Assembly: GCA_036839715.1 (NCBI GenBank)
Contig: DAITDU010000018.1
Span: forward strand, 1-29,866
Length of the DNA stretch: 29,866 nt
Origin: Thermocaproicibacter sp002410755
Lineage (GTDB): Bacteria > Bacillota > Clostridia > Oscillospirales > Acutalibacteraceae
Direction of reading: 5' to 3'
In this document: positions 1-7,792 of the stretch, one piece after another
Layout of the letters: each line of letters opens with the position of its first letter
Position numbering within the stretch: position 1 is the first letter of the stretch
Program-made: the position numbers and the translations under genes
Notes under the pieces: model-generated
The model's database searches: none
The model's input: the letters and a program-made list of their open reading frames with translations, nothing else
What the model was told of the DNA's origin: nothing

Positions 1-268
1 ATTCAGCTGGATTTCCCGTTTCCTTTTTTGTCTCTTCTTTTGCAGTTTCAGCAGACTTCTCTGTCTGCTTTTCCGGTTTCCCCTCTGCTTTTACGGCTTG
101 ATTCTCCGTGGCGTCCGCAGGTTCGGCCGGGTTTTCTGCTTTCTTTTTTGTTTCTTCTTTTGCAGTTTCAGCAGACTTCTCTGTCTGCTTTTCTGATATT
201 ACAGCCTTATTTTTTTCGGCTTCGGCGGAGCCGGAGAGCTTCTTTTCTGGTTCTTTTTCCTTATTCAT
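1..268 (-). CDS. 5' end of a Lys/Glu-rich protein, probably third gene of the ABC cassette (partial)
   Basis: This open frame starts at an ATG at 268 and runs off the left edge without a stop, giving 89 residues. A good ribosome binding site (AAGGGGG) sits 8-9 bases upstream, and the preceding permease ends only 14 bases away, so it is almost certainly co-transcribed. The visible part is hydrophilic, rich in Lys, Glu, Ala and Thr, with no membrane segment. It contains a 40-residue tandem repeat: EKQTEKSAETAKEETKK occurs at residues 26-42 and again at 66-82. In Clostridia an ATPase plus ABC-2 permease pair like the upstream genes is often followed by a GldG-type protein with a membrane anchor. 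A charged cytosolic tail of such a protein would fit, but that identity is inferred from position only. Confidence 0.6.
   Translation of the reverse strand, partial: MNKEKEPEKKLSGSAEAEKNKAVISEKQTEKSAETAKEETKKKAENPAEPADATENQAVKAEGKPEKQTEKSAETAKEETKKETGNPAE
23..193. repeat. two direct copies of a ~51-base repeat, 120-base period
   Basis: Bases 23-73 and 143-193 match at all but one position (32 versus 152). The offset is exactly 120 bases, that is 40 codons, inside the partial minus-strand gene. The near identity at DNA level, including synonymous positions, suggests a recent in-frame duplication. Confidence 0.85.
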
Positions 269-282
269 CTCAATGTTCCCCC

Positions 283-990
283 TTAGCTCCATCTTCTGCT
301 TTCCAGCTTACGGGCAGTCAGGAAAATGAAGACAGCCGCAATACTGATAAAGTAAACTAGGCTCGAAAGATTTAAGATTCCATTGGTAAACGGCTGGTAG
401 CGCGCATCAAACGAAATCCAGTTAAAGACGTTTTTAATCCAATCGATGGAAATACTTGACGCTATGTTTCCAATAAGAAACAGGAACATCAGTACGCCAA
501 AGGTTGCCACAGCCGCAACAAGCTGACTCTGCGTAAGGGAAGAAATAAAATTTCCGATTGCAATCAGTGCAGCACCGCAAAGTAAAGCTCCAATAAAAGT
601 ACAGAAAATCTTCGGCCAGTCAGGTGAGCCCATAAAGGAAATGACAACGGCTGGAATCAACGTGGCAACAAGCGAGACGGTAAACAGGTAAAACGCCGCA
701 AGAAATTTTCCCATGACAATGGAAAAAACGCCCACGGGCGCTGTAAGAAGGCCCTGGTCGCTTTTTGTGCGGATTTCCTCACTGAAGGTACGCATTGTGA
801 TAAGCGGAAGTAAAAACATCATCAGCCAGGAAAATACTGAAGCATAAATCATCGGGATATAATCAGAAGACTGCATGGCAAGAACTTCCATGTAGAAAAA
901 GCCAAACAGCAGGAGCATTGCACCGCTGAAAACATATCCGATAGGCGAAAGGAAGTAACTCCGGAATTCCTTTTTTGCAATCGCACTCAT
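283..990 (-). CDS. ABC-2 type transporter permease (GldF-like)
   Basis: This is a 235-residue integral membrane protein with about six hydrophobic segments, near residues 16-36, 52-68, 90-115, 127-150, 158-176 and 210-227. The N-terminus MSAIAKKEFRSYFLSPIGYVF and the following RTFSEEIRTKSDQGLLTAPV are typical of ABC-2 family permeases related to gliding-motility GldF. In non-gliding Clostridia these act as uncharacterised exporters. The start ATG overlaps the stop of the ATPase gene by 4 bases (ATGA at 987-990), implying translational coupling; AAGGGG lies 8 bases upstream. It would form the membrane channel of a transporter powered by the ATPase. The substrate cannot be told from the sequence. 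Confidence 0.88.
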   Translation of the reverse strand: MSAIAKKEFRSYFLSPIGYVFSGAMLLLFGFFYMEVLAMQSSDYIPMIYASVFSWLMMFLLPLITMRTFSEEIRTKSDQGLLTAPVGVFSIVMGKFLAAFYLFTVSLVATLIPAVVISFMGSPDWPKIFCTFIGALLCGAALIAIGNFISSLTQSQLVAAVATFGVLMFLFLIGNIASSISIDWIKNVFNWISFDARYQPFTNGILNLSSLVYFISIAAVFIFLTARKLESRRWS

Positions 991-1976
991 TTTTTATTCC
1001 CCTTCCTTTCAAAATACTGGTCGGCGTTATCGCTGAGGTAGGTGGAGCCGGTCAGGCGGAGGAACACATCTTCCAGAGAAAGTGCACTGCTCTCTTCACT
1101 GAGGATTGGCCACCCGCGTTTTGAAGCGATGCCGAAAAGCGGGCGGCGCAGGTCGGTTTTGGCACTGCCGTCTATTTCATATTCGTACACGCCGGGTTCC
1201 CGGAGGCCGTCGTTTGTGACGCGGGTAACACCGTGGATACTTTGGATGGCACGCTTGATTTCCTTAGGATCGCCTTCCATATGGACTGTCAGCTTTTGTT
1301 CGCCGTTCTTTTCGCTGCCGTGTTCCAGCTCATAAGGGGTGCCATCAGCAACAAGCCTGCCGCGGTTAATAATCATAATGCGGTCTGCAACAGCCTGTAC
1401 TTCAGGGAGAATGTGTGAACTGAGAATTACGGTATGGTTTTTGCCAAGGTTCCGGATCAGGTTGCGCACTTCGATAATCTGCTTCGGGTCAAGGCCGACG
1501 GTCGGCTCGTCCAGAATCAGCACAGGAGGATTCCCCACAAGAGCCTGTGCAAGCCCAACGCGCTGGCGGTAGCCTTTGGAAAGGTTCGCAATCAGGCGAT
1601 TGTAAACGTCAGTAATGCGCGAAAGCGCGCAGATTTCCCGCAGGTGCTTTTCCCGCGAGAGCTTGACCTTTTTCAGCTCATAGACAAAGTTGAGGTATTC
1701 CTTAACCGTCATGTCAGCATAAAGCGGCGGCATTTCCGGCATATAGCCGATCAGCTTTTTTGCTTCGTTCGGTTCATCCAGTGTATTATGGCCGCCGATC
1801 GATACCGAACCTTCCGACGCTGATATGTATCCCGTAATAATATTCATGGTAGTTGACTTGCCGGCACCGTTCGGTCCCAGAAAGCCTACTACGGTGTTCT
1901 CACCTACAGAAAAACTCACATGACTCAGGGCGATGTTTTCTCCGTAGCGCTTCGAGAGGTTTTTCACCTCAATCAT
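987..1976 (-). CDS. ABC transporter ATP-binding protein
   Basis: This ATPase drives the adjacent permease. Counting from the chosen start it has Walker A GPNGAGKST (residues 34-42), the signature LSKGYRQ (132-138), Walker B VLILDEP (152-158) and the H-loop His at about 188. The usual 220-residue nucleotide-binding domain is followed by about 100 extra residues, as in the CcmA/GldA-like drug-export family. An in-frame ATG exists at 1985, but the AGGAGGG ribosome site touches it directly. The ATG at 1976 has a proper 9-base spacing, so I use that one (329 residues). The gene is first of a minus-strand operon with the permease and the partial gene at the left edge. The substrate is unknown. Confidence 0.92.
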   Translation of the reverse strand: MIEVKNLSKRYGENIALSHVSFSVGENTVVGFLGPNGAGKSTTMNIITGYISASEGSVSIGGHNTLDEPNEAKKLIGYMPEMPPLYADMTVKEYLNFVYELKKVKLSREKHLREICALSRITDVYNRLIANLSKGYRQRVGLAQALVGNPPVLILDEPTVGLDPKQIIEVRNLIRNLGKNHTVILSSHILPEVQAVADRIMIINRGRLVADGTPYELEHGSEKNGEQKLTVHMEGDPKEIKRAIQSIHGVTRVTNDGLREPGVYEYEIDGSAKTDLRRPLFGIASKRGWPILSEESSALSLEDVFLRLTGSTYLSDNADQYFERKGNKK

Positions 1977-2018
1977 GGTTTTCATCCCTCCTGCTGTGTT
2001 TACATGGTGTTCCTATCT

Positions 2019-2049
2019 ATTCTAGCATCTTTCAAATGCAAAGTGTAAA
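2019..2049 (-). promoter_or_regulatory. weak candidate promoter for the ABC cassette
   Basis: Read on the minus strand, TTTACA (2044-2049) is followed after 19 bases by TAGAAT (2019-2024). The boxes are good but the spacer is longer than the optimum of 17, so this is tentative. It lies in the divergent spacer upstream of the ATPase gene. Confidence 0.3.
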
Positions 2050-2110
2050 CATTTCTTGAACGTTTCCTAAGGATTTCATGTTAAAGTTGACGAATTCTGT
2101 TTTATTTAAA

Positions 2111-2177
2111 AGGCTGCGGCCTTTTTGCTGCGCCGGTGGTTATGTTATAATGGGAAATACAAAGAAGGCCGCAGCTT
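2111..2177. promoter_or_regulatory. inverted repeat bracketing an extended -10 promoter
   Basis: On the plus strand an extended -10 element, TG-T-TATAAT, lies at 2143-2151, with only a poor -35 (TTTTGC, 2123-2128). It would drive the DUF1015-like gene. The core promoter is bracketed by GCTGCGGCC (2113-2121) and its inverse GGCCGCAGC (2167-2175), with A/T-rich flanks that also largely match. This resembles an operator pair or a leader structure. The promoter is well supported; a regulatory role for the repeat is inference. Confidence 0.55.
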
Positions 2178-2233
2178 ATCTGCGCGGGGCGCGGCCCCCT
2201 AAAAAATCCGTGCGGAGAAACAGGGAAAACAGA

Positions 2234-2923
2234 ATGGCTGAAATTAAACCGTTCCGGGCGGTCCATTTTACTGACAGGGCAGGAAACCTCGATGATTTGG
2301 TTTGTCCCGGAGGATTTCTCAGCGAAAAACAGCGTGCTGCATTTCTTTCCCGCAGCCCATATCATGCTTCCCATTTGATTTTGCCGGATGGCACGACCGC
2401 AGAAAAGACAATGCGTGCATGGCTGGAAGAGGGCATCCTTGTTCGCGATATGGACCCCGGCTTTTATCTCTGGGAAGATAAATCTGCGGAAAACGGTATT
2501 GCTTGGAAAAGAAAGGGACTTATCTGCCTTGCCGGGAGCGGAGAGCTGCATCATGGAACTGTTTGTCCATCTTCCATGTTTTATCCAGATGAAGCCAGAA
2601 TTACGGCCGCACGGCTGGAAATGCTTGCTTCCGGCCGGCCGCGCTGCGGATTTTCAGATGGAAAAATTCAGCGCCGCATATGGCTTATCAATGACCGGGA
2701 AATGATCCGTGCGCTCTGCGCAGATTTTGAAAGCAGGCGTCTTATTCCGGCACATCCACAAGAAAGCGGGGACGGAGAAAAAGAGGCCCTCATGACAGCG
2801 CTCGTCAGCTTGGAAGAGCCTGGCATCCGGGAAGCCATAGATGCTGGAAAAGCAATTTCTCCAGACGTTGCTGGTTCTTTTCCGGAACCTGTTTCCGGCT
2901 TTATTATGGCCCTGCCTGACTAA
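2234..2923 (+). CDS. short DUF1015-like protein
   Basis: The protein has 229 residues and resembles the N-terminal half of DUF1015 proteins (uncharacterised, about 400 residues). It begins MAEIKPFRAVHFTDRAGNLDDLVCPGGFLSEKQRAAFLSRSPYH, and later has WLEEGILVRDMDPGFYLWE followed by WKRKGLICLA, both in the order expected for the family. The second half of the family is not recognisable, so this is a short or degenerate relative. An in-frame ATG exists at 2078, but the TATAAT at 2146-2151 lies downstream of it, so I choose ATG 2234, which has AGGG 9 bases upstream. It is the only gene left of the origin that points towards it, i.e. head-on to replication. No biochemical function is known for the family. 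Confidence 0.6.
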   Translation: MAEIKPFRAVHFTDRAGNLDDLVCPGGFLSEKQRAAFLSRSPYHASHLILPDGTTAEKTMRAWLEEGILVRDMDPGFYLWEDKSAENGIAWKRKGLICLAGSGELHHGTVCPSSMFYPDEARITAARLEMLASGRPRCGFSDGKIQRRIWLINDREMIRALCADFESRRLIPAHPQESGDGEKEALMTALVSLEEPGIREAIDAGKAISPDVAGSFPEPVSGFIMALPD

Positions 2924-2945
2924 ACAGTACCAGGCAAAACGGGCA

Positions 2946-2977
2946 CAGCCGGTCTCCCTAAAGTCGGGAACCGGCTG
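2946..2977. terminator. stem-loop between convergent genes
   Basis: CAGCCGGT (2946-2953) pairs with ACCGGCTG (2970-2977), with an inner CCC/GGG pair. It lies just after the DUF1015-like stop and includes the stop codon of the convergent Nudix gene in its loop. It could end transcription from both sides, but neither side has a strong T run. Confidence 0.4.
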
Positions 2978-3554
2978 CTGTGTTGTCCCCCTGTTTCCGC
3001 TGAACACCGCACTCTGTGCTATTTTTCTGGTACGCCGCCAGTTTCAGGATAAGGATCTGCGTTTTTGCGTCAGGGATTTCATTTGAAAGGACCTTCCTGA
3101 CAGCTTCTTTCATGGGAATTTTTTCTATTTTTATAAATTCGTCCGTATCAAAGTGGGTATCCCCACGCGATTTTTCCCTACAGGCATAAAGCCAAATTAC
3201 TTCACTGGTATAACCGGGGGAAGGGTATAGTTTTCCAAGGGAAATATAGCTTTCGCCTTCTACACCGGTTTCTTCGCGCAGTTCACGTTTGCCCGCTACC
3301 AGCGGATTTTCACCCTTTTCAAGCTTACCGGCTGGAAGTTCCAGCACAGTTTCATGATATGGGTAACGATACTGCCGTACAAAATACAGCTCATTTTCAG
3401 CAGTCAGTGCAGCAATGCTTACACCGCCGGGATGGTCAACACATTCCCGGGTTGAAGTACGTCCATTTTCAAGTTTTACTTTGTCAACATGAAATTTCAG
3501 GATTTTTCCTTTATAAAATATATCCTCTGAAATGGTTTTCTCAGTCATATTCAT
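2958..3554 (-). CDS. nudF: Nudix hydrolase, ADP-ribose pyrophosphatase type
   Basis: This 198-residue protein carries a complete Nudix box, G(K L E K G)E...RELREETGV, at about residues 76-98; its Glu residues bind the catalytic metal. The preceding VRQYRYPYHETVLELPAGK is typical of the ADP-ribose pyrophosphatase group, which splits ADP-ribose into AMP and ribose 5-phosphate. A longer frame opens at 3602. I choose ATG 3554 because it overlaps the upstream stop as ATGA and has an AGAAGAG site just upstream. It is the last gene of the minus-strand run after gyrA, the lipoprotein and the small membrane protein. The exact substrate is inferred from family resemblance. Confidence 0.85.
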   Translation of the reverse strand: MNMTEKTISEDIFYKGKILKFHVDKVKLENGRTSTRECVDHPGGVSIAALTAENELYFVRQYRYPYHETVLELPAGKLEKGENPLVAGKRELREETGVEGESYISLGKLYPSPGYTSEVIWLYACREKSRGDTHFDTDEFIKIEKIPMKEAVRKVLSNEIPDAKTQILILKLAAYQKNSTECGVQRKQGDNTAAGSRL

Positions 3555-3913
3555 ATTTTTTTCTCTTCTTTTTTGAGAGGATTCAGAATAATGCTTTGCC
3601 ATACAATCAGCACTGCCGCCAAGATAAGCAAAAGAATGATGGGCGGAGGCGCCAAGCTGCTTGTTACAGTGCAGATCAGGGCAACAGCCTGCACAATGTA
3701 CAACATTGTAAAAATGATTTCCTGTCGGCCAAATTTTTTTGCAATACCGAACCGAATCAGTGCCGGAAGGCCGTCGGAAACCACGGTAAACGCCGCAAGT
3801 GCCAGGAGAACTACATCCTGCACCGCTTTACTTTGGAAATCATAGTAAAAGCGGAAAAACAGCAGCAGCAGCCCGCAGCCAAGTGCAAACTTGGTTATTT
3901 TTTTTTCATCCAT
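3551..3913 (-). CDS. small integral membrane protein of unknown function
   Basis: A 120-residue protein made almost entirely of four hydrophobic stretches, with a Lys-rich tail (NPLKKEEKKI). I do not recognise a named family. A frame opens at 3949, but ATG 3913 has GGAGG 8 bases upstream, so I use it. The gene lies between the LprI-like lipoprotein and the Nudix gene, and its stop overlaps the Nudix start by 4 bases. It probably sits in the cytoplasmic membrane; nothing in the sequence points to a reaction. Confidence 0.65.
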   Translation of the reverse strand: MDEKKITKFALGCGLLLLFFRFYYDFQSKAVQDVVLLALAAFTVVSDGLPALIRFGIAKKFGRQEIIFTMLYIVQAVALICTVTSSLAPPPIILLLILAAVLIVWQSIILNPLKKEEKKI

Positions 3914-3964
3914 TGTCCGGTCCTCCGTCAGGTTTTCCACAGCTGCCATGGAAACTGTGGAATT

Positions 3965-4633
3965 TCAGTGGTAGGCATAGCTGTAATTTTTATCATAGTC
4001 ATAAAGCTGGCGGTAAAGTGCAGCTGCACGGTCGCGGTAAAAATCCATGGTATCAGATGCAGCTTCCACACGGGCCATGCTTCCGCCTTTTACCTGCGCG
4101 TCGGAATTGATTTTGGCAAGAGCCGCGGCCTTGCCGTTTTCCCATTTTTCCTGTTCGTCCCCGGCAGTTTTTAGTTTTGCGGAATCGGATTTCAGTGCAG
4201 CCTTCAGCGCAGCATAAGCATAACTGACTTCTTTTTCCCAAAGCGCAGCATACTTGGATGAAATATTTACCATCTGTAATGTTGTACTCGCAGAATTGAT
4301 TTCTGAAAGATAAGCCTTGTCGAGTGGGTTGGATTTAAACTTATTGTTAAATTTATTATTATCCGTACTGATTGTTTTCAGCGGCCCATTCTGTGAAACG
4401 TTTTCAGAAGCGGAAGAAGACGTATTTTTACCTTTTCCGGCACCCGGCAGGGAGGACAGGGCAGAATCTGCGCCTTGCGGGGCAGAGGAAACTGAGATAT
4501 TCGCTGTTTCACTGGAAAAGGCATCGGAATTCCCACTTGCCATGGTGGAAGAAGCCGCCTGTTTCCCGGAACATCCGGAAAGAAGCAGGGCAGTACAGAG
4601 CAGGACAGCCGGAGTAAATTTTCCAAATTTCAT
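3965..4633 (-). CDS. putative lipoprotein with LprI (DUF1311)-like domain
   Basis: The 222-residue product starts with a lipoprotein signal peptide: basic MKFGKF, a hydrophobic stretch, and the lipobox LLSGC with Cys21 as the lipidated residue. A Ser/Ala/Asn-rich linker runs to about residue 90. The C-terminal half has WEKEVSYAYAALKAALKSDSAKLKTAGDEQEKWENGKAAALAK and then GGSMARVEAASDTMDFYRDRAAALYRQLYD. This order resembles the DUF1311/LprI domain of surface lipoproteins, some of which inhibit lysozyme. The family's usual cysteines are absent, so the match is by pattern only. The AAGGAGG site overlaps the gyrA stop and the gap is 11 bases, so it is likely translated from the gyrA message. Confidence 0.7.
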   Translation of the reverse strand: MKFGKFTPAVLLCTALLLSGCSGKQAASSTMASGNSDAFSSETANISVSSAPQGADSALSSLPGAGKGKNTSSSASENVSQNGPLKTISTDNNKFNNKFKSNPLDKAYLSEINSASTTLQMVNISSKYAALWEKEVSYAYAALKAALKSDSAKLKTAGDEQEKWENGKAAALAKINSDAQVKGGSMARVEAASDTMDFYRDRAAALYRQLYDYDKNYSYAYH

Positions 4634-4645
4634 TGTTTTTCCTCC

Positions 4646-7222
4646 TTACCCGTTGTCTTCAGGGGTTTCCGGCGGATTTTCGGTGTCGTTCTCCTCCGTA
4701 TTTTCTCCTTTTTCCTCCGAAGCTTTTTCTTCAGCGGTCTCGGTCCCTTCGTTGGCACTGCCGTCGTCTTCAGGCTGTGAAGTCTCTTCGTCGTTGCTGC
4801 GGGTCGTATGGGCAAGCGTTACAACGTGGTTCCCCTTGGAGACGCGCATCAGCAGCACCCCTTTTGCAGGGCGCGAACAGATGCGGATGGAATCGGCATG
4901 AATCCGGATGATAATTCCGTCGGAAGAAATCAGGATAAGGTCATCGCCGAGCTGGTCAACCATCATGATAGATGCAACATTGCCGTATTGGCTCACCCGG
5001 TAGTTAAGGAGGCCATTTCCGCCGCGGTGCTGGGTTCGGTAATCGGTGGCAGGGGAAAGCCGGCCAAATCCGGTCTCAGAAACTGTAAGCACCATATCTC
5101 CGGCATGGACAACACACAAGCCGACGACACTGTCACCTTTGCGGAGCTTGATTGCTCTTACGCCGCGGGCAGTACGGCCCATGGTGCGGACATCGGTCTC
5201 CAGAAAGCGGATGGCCATGCCGAAGCGTGTGGCAAGGAGCAGCTCATTTTCGCCGGTTGTAAGGCGAACCCAGGAAAGCTCATCGCCTTCGTCCAGATTC
5301 ACAGCAATCACGCCGTTTTTACGGACATTACTGAACACAGAGAGCTGTGTGCGCTTAATAACACCATTTTTTGTCACCATTACAAGGCAGCTCCGCTGGT
5401 CAAATTCCCGCACACGGATCATGGAAGTAACTTTTTCATCCTGCGCAATAGGCAGGAGATTAGCAATATTGATGCCTTTTCCGGTGCGTACGCCCTCCGG
5501 AATTTCATAGCATTTCAGGCGGTAAACGCGGCCGCGGTTTGTAAAGAACATGACATATTCGTGCGTCCTGATGAGGAACATCTCAGCGGCAACATCCTCT
5601 TCGCGGCGTGTCATACCGCTGACTCCGCGTCCGCCGCGGTGCTGGGTCCGGTAGACGTCCGGGTTCTGGCGCTTCACATAGCCAAACTCTGTCAGCGTAA
5701 GCATACACTCTTCATCCGGGATAAGGTCTTCTACGTCCATTTCACCGCTGATTGTCTGGATTTCAGTGCGGCGTTTGTCATTAAATTTTGCCTTTACGGC
5801 CAGGGCCTCTTTTTTCACAATGGCAAGCACACGCTCCTCATTGGCAAGAATATCCTGATAGTCTGCAATTTTAACCAGCAGGCCGGAAAGTTCTTCCTCC
5901 AGCTTTGCGCGCTCAAGGCCGGTCAGTCTGCCGAGCGGCATCTGCACAATAGCCTGTGTCTGCATATTGTCAAGCCCAAAGCGGACCGTGAGGTTCTGCC
6001 TTGCTTCGGGGACGGATTTCGAGGAACGGATAATGTGGATGACCTCGTCAATATTGTCAACGGCAATTTTAAGGCCTTCCAGAATATGGGCGCGCTCCTG
6101 CGCTTTTTTCAGCTCAAAGGAAGTGCGGCGCCGGACTACTTCTTCCTGAAACTTAATATATTCCTGAAGAATCTGCTTTAAATTCAGGAGCTTCGGTTCT
6201 TTGTTTACAATGGCGAGCATAATGACGCCGAACGTGGACTGCATCTGGGTATAGCGGAAAAGGCGGTTGAGGACTATCTGCGGTGAAGCATCGCGGCGAA
6301 GCGTAACCACAATCCGCATTCCTTCACGGTCGGAATGATCTTCAATGTTGGAAATACCTTCAATGCGTTTTTCCTTCACAAGGTCTGCAATGTTGGAAAT
6401 CAGGCGGGCCTTGTTTACCGCGTAAGGCAGCTCGGTCACAATGATATGGCTGCGGCCATTTTTCTCTTCTTCAATTTCAGCGCGGGCGCGCACAATGATA
6501 CGGCCGCGTCCGGTAGCATAGGCAGCACGGATTCCCGCTCTGCCCATAATGATGCCGCCCGTTGGAAAATCAGGCCCTTTGATGGACTCCATCAGGTCAT
6601 CCAGGCCGGCGTCCGGGTTATCAATCAGCGTGCAGACACCGTCAATGACTTCACCCATGTTGTGCGGCGGGATATTGGTCGCCATACCGACGGCAATACC
6701 CGTCGAGCCGTTTACAAGCAGGTTTGGAAAATGGCTGGGCAACACGGTCGGTTCTTTCAGGCGGTCGTCGTAGTTCGGCTGAAAATTGACGGTATCTTTG
6801 TCAATATCCTGGAGCATCTCCACGGCGGCACGCCCCATGCGTGCTTCGGTATAACGGTAAGCAGCCGGTGGATCGCCGTCAACAGAGCCGAAATTCCCGT
6901 GCCCGTCCACCAGTGGGTNNNNNNNNNNNNNNNNNNNNNNAAGGCGCACGAGCGCATCGTAAACGGAAGCGTCGCCGTGCGGATGATAACGTCCAAGCAC
7001 AGAGCCGACGGTATCGGCACATTTGCGGTAAGGCTTGTCCGGCGTAAGCCCATTTTCATACATGGTATAGAGGATACGTCGGTGTACCGGCTTCAGCCCA
7101 TCGCGTACGTCCGGCAGGGCACGCGATACGATGACGGACATCGAGTACGCAAGAAATGCTTTTTTAATTTCTTTTTCCAGTTCAACATTGACAACTCTTG
7201 AGGATTCTTCCATATCGTCCAT
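4646..7222 (-). CDS. gyrA: DNA gyrase subunit A
   Basis: This is the breakage-reunion subunit of gyrase (A2B2), which introduces negative supercoils. The N-terminus AYSMSVIVSRALPDVRDGLKPVHRR is diagnostic, and the catalytic tyrosine lies in AAYRYTEARM (Tyr124 from the chosen start). The C-terminal wheel domain carries a GyrA-box variant, QHRGGRG, and ends in a long acidic Glu/Asp/Asn/Thr tail of about 45 residues. The usual drug-contact segment reads HPHGDASVYDALVRL: Ala85 replaces E. coli Ser83, while Asp89 matches E. coli Asp87. A TTG at 7234 touches the GGAGG, so I choose ATG 7222, four bases after the previous stop (858 residues). Twenty-two undetermined bases hide eight codons but keep the frame. 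Confidence 0.97.
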   Translation of the reverse strand: MDDMEESSRVVNVELEKEIKKAFLAYSMSVIVSRALPDVRDGLKPVHRRILYTMYENGLTPDKPYRKCADTVGSVLGRYHPHGDASVYDALVRLXXXXXXXXPLVDGHGNFGSVDGDPPAAYRYTEARMGRAAVEMLQDIDKDTVNFQPNYDDRLKEPTVLPSHFPNLLVNGSTGIAVGMATNIPPHNMGEVIDGVCTLIDNPDAGLDDLMESIKGPDFPTGGIIMGRAGIRAAYATGRGRIIVRARAEIEEEKNGRSHIIVTELPYAVNKARLISNIADLVKEKRIEGISNIEDHSDREGMRIVVTLRRDASPQIVLNRLFRYTQMQSTFGVIMLAIVNKEPKLLNLKQILQEYIKFQEEVVRRRTSFELKKAQERAHILEGLKIAVDNIDEVIHIIRSSKSVPEARQNLTVRFGLDNMQTQAIVQMPLGRLTGLERAKLEEELSGLLVKIADYQDILANEERVLAIVKKEALAVKAKFNDKRRTEIQTISGEMDVEDLIPDEECMLTLTEFGYVKRQNPDVYRTQHRGGRGVSGMTRREEDVAAEMFLIRTHEYVMFFTNRGRVYRLKCYEIPEGVRTGKGINIANLLPIAQDEKVTSMIRVREFDQRSCLVMVTKNGVIKRTQLSVFSNVRKNGVIAVNLDEGDELSWVRLTTGENELLLATRFGMAIRFLETDVRTMGRTARGVRAIKLRKGDSVVGLCVVHAGDMVLTVSETGFGRLSPATDYRTQHRGGNGLLNYRVSQYGNVASIMMVDQLGDDLILISSDGIIIRIHADSIRICSRPAKGVLLMRVSKGNHVVTLAHTTRSNDEETSQPEDDGSANEGTETAEEKASEEKGENTEENDTENPPETPEDNG
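6919..6940. other. run of 22 undetermined bases (N) inside gyrA
   Basis: The gap falls between ...YDALVRL and PLVDGHGNFGS. Known GyrA proteins have eight residues here (AQDFSLRY or close), which is what 22 N plus the flanking bases encode. Nothing appears missing; the bases are merely unresolved or masked. Confidence 0.97.
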
Positions 7223-7226
7223 CAGC

Positions 7227-7775
7227 TTAGGCAACCTCCAGCTTGAATTTTTCCTTCATACCGGCCCTGAGCAGGCCTTGAACACATTTGTTTTCTTCAT
7301 CGCTCATCGTCCGTTTGGGAATAATGCGCCATTCATCCGAAGCTGTGAAAATCAAAAAGACATTCCGGTCTGAATAGGCAGAGAAAAGCATTGTATAAGG
7401 GACATTCGCTTCGTAGCGCTCGGAACGGACGGAGAGGTTTTGCGGGCCGAACGTTACAGTCTGGGCCGGGGTGCCAAAATGCCCGGAATCGAAACCTTCC
7501 CCGGCCATATGGCGCACAGCGGTTTCCTGGGCAGGCTGAAGAAAAATGACTGTAAACAGGCCCGCTGCGGCAAGGACGGCACCGGGCCACATAAATGCCG
7601 GGCGGCGGGTTGTTGCGCCTACGGCCGTAAGAATACAGCCTGCCGCAATAAGAAAAATTTCCGCCAGGCGGACCAGCCATTTTCTTTTCTTCGGATACAT
7701 CATGGCAAGGCGTGCCATAGCGCCGTTAATGCAGTCTTCGCGTGTAAGGGCAAAGTTGACCGTCACAGGTTCCAA
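7227..7775 (-). CDS. YcxB-like membrane protein, copy 1
   Basis: The 182-residue protein has a hydrophilic N-terminal segment, two adjacent membrane helices (about residues 36-56 and 61-80) and a C-terminal domain of about 100 residues. The layout and the end region (YTMLFSAYSDRNVFLIFTASDEWRIIPKRTMSDEE) fit the YcxB-like family of unknown function. The start is a TTG at 7775, with GGAGGGG exactly 8 bases upstream and no competing ATG. It follows the second YcxB-like gene by 17 bases and precedes gyrA by 4, so it belongs to the gyrB-gyrA transcript. The family's role is unknown. Confidence 0.72.
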   Translation of the reverse strand: MEPVTVNFALTREDCINGAMARLAMMYPKKRKWLVRLAEIFLIAAGCILTAVGATTRRPAFMWPGAVLAAAGLFTVIFLQPAQETAVRHMAGEGFDSGHFGTPAQTVTFGPQNLSVRSERYEANVPYTMLFSAYSDRNVFLIFTASDEWRIIPKRTMSDEENKCVQGLLRAGMKEKFKLEVA

Positions 7776-7792
7776 TTTTTAAACCCCTCCAT

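Noticed and set aside
3424..3436. Possible Noc-binding site (ATTCCCGGGTT)
   Set aside because: Only the central CCCGGG and part of one flank match ATTTCCCGGGAAAT; chance occurrence is likely.
4808..6181. 457-codon open frame on the plus strand
   Set aside because: Antisense to gyrA, with no recognisable domain; it is a shadow frame.
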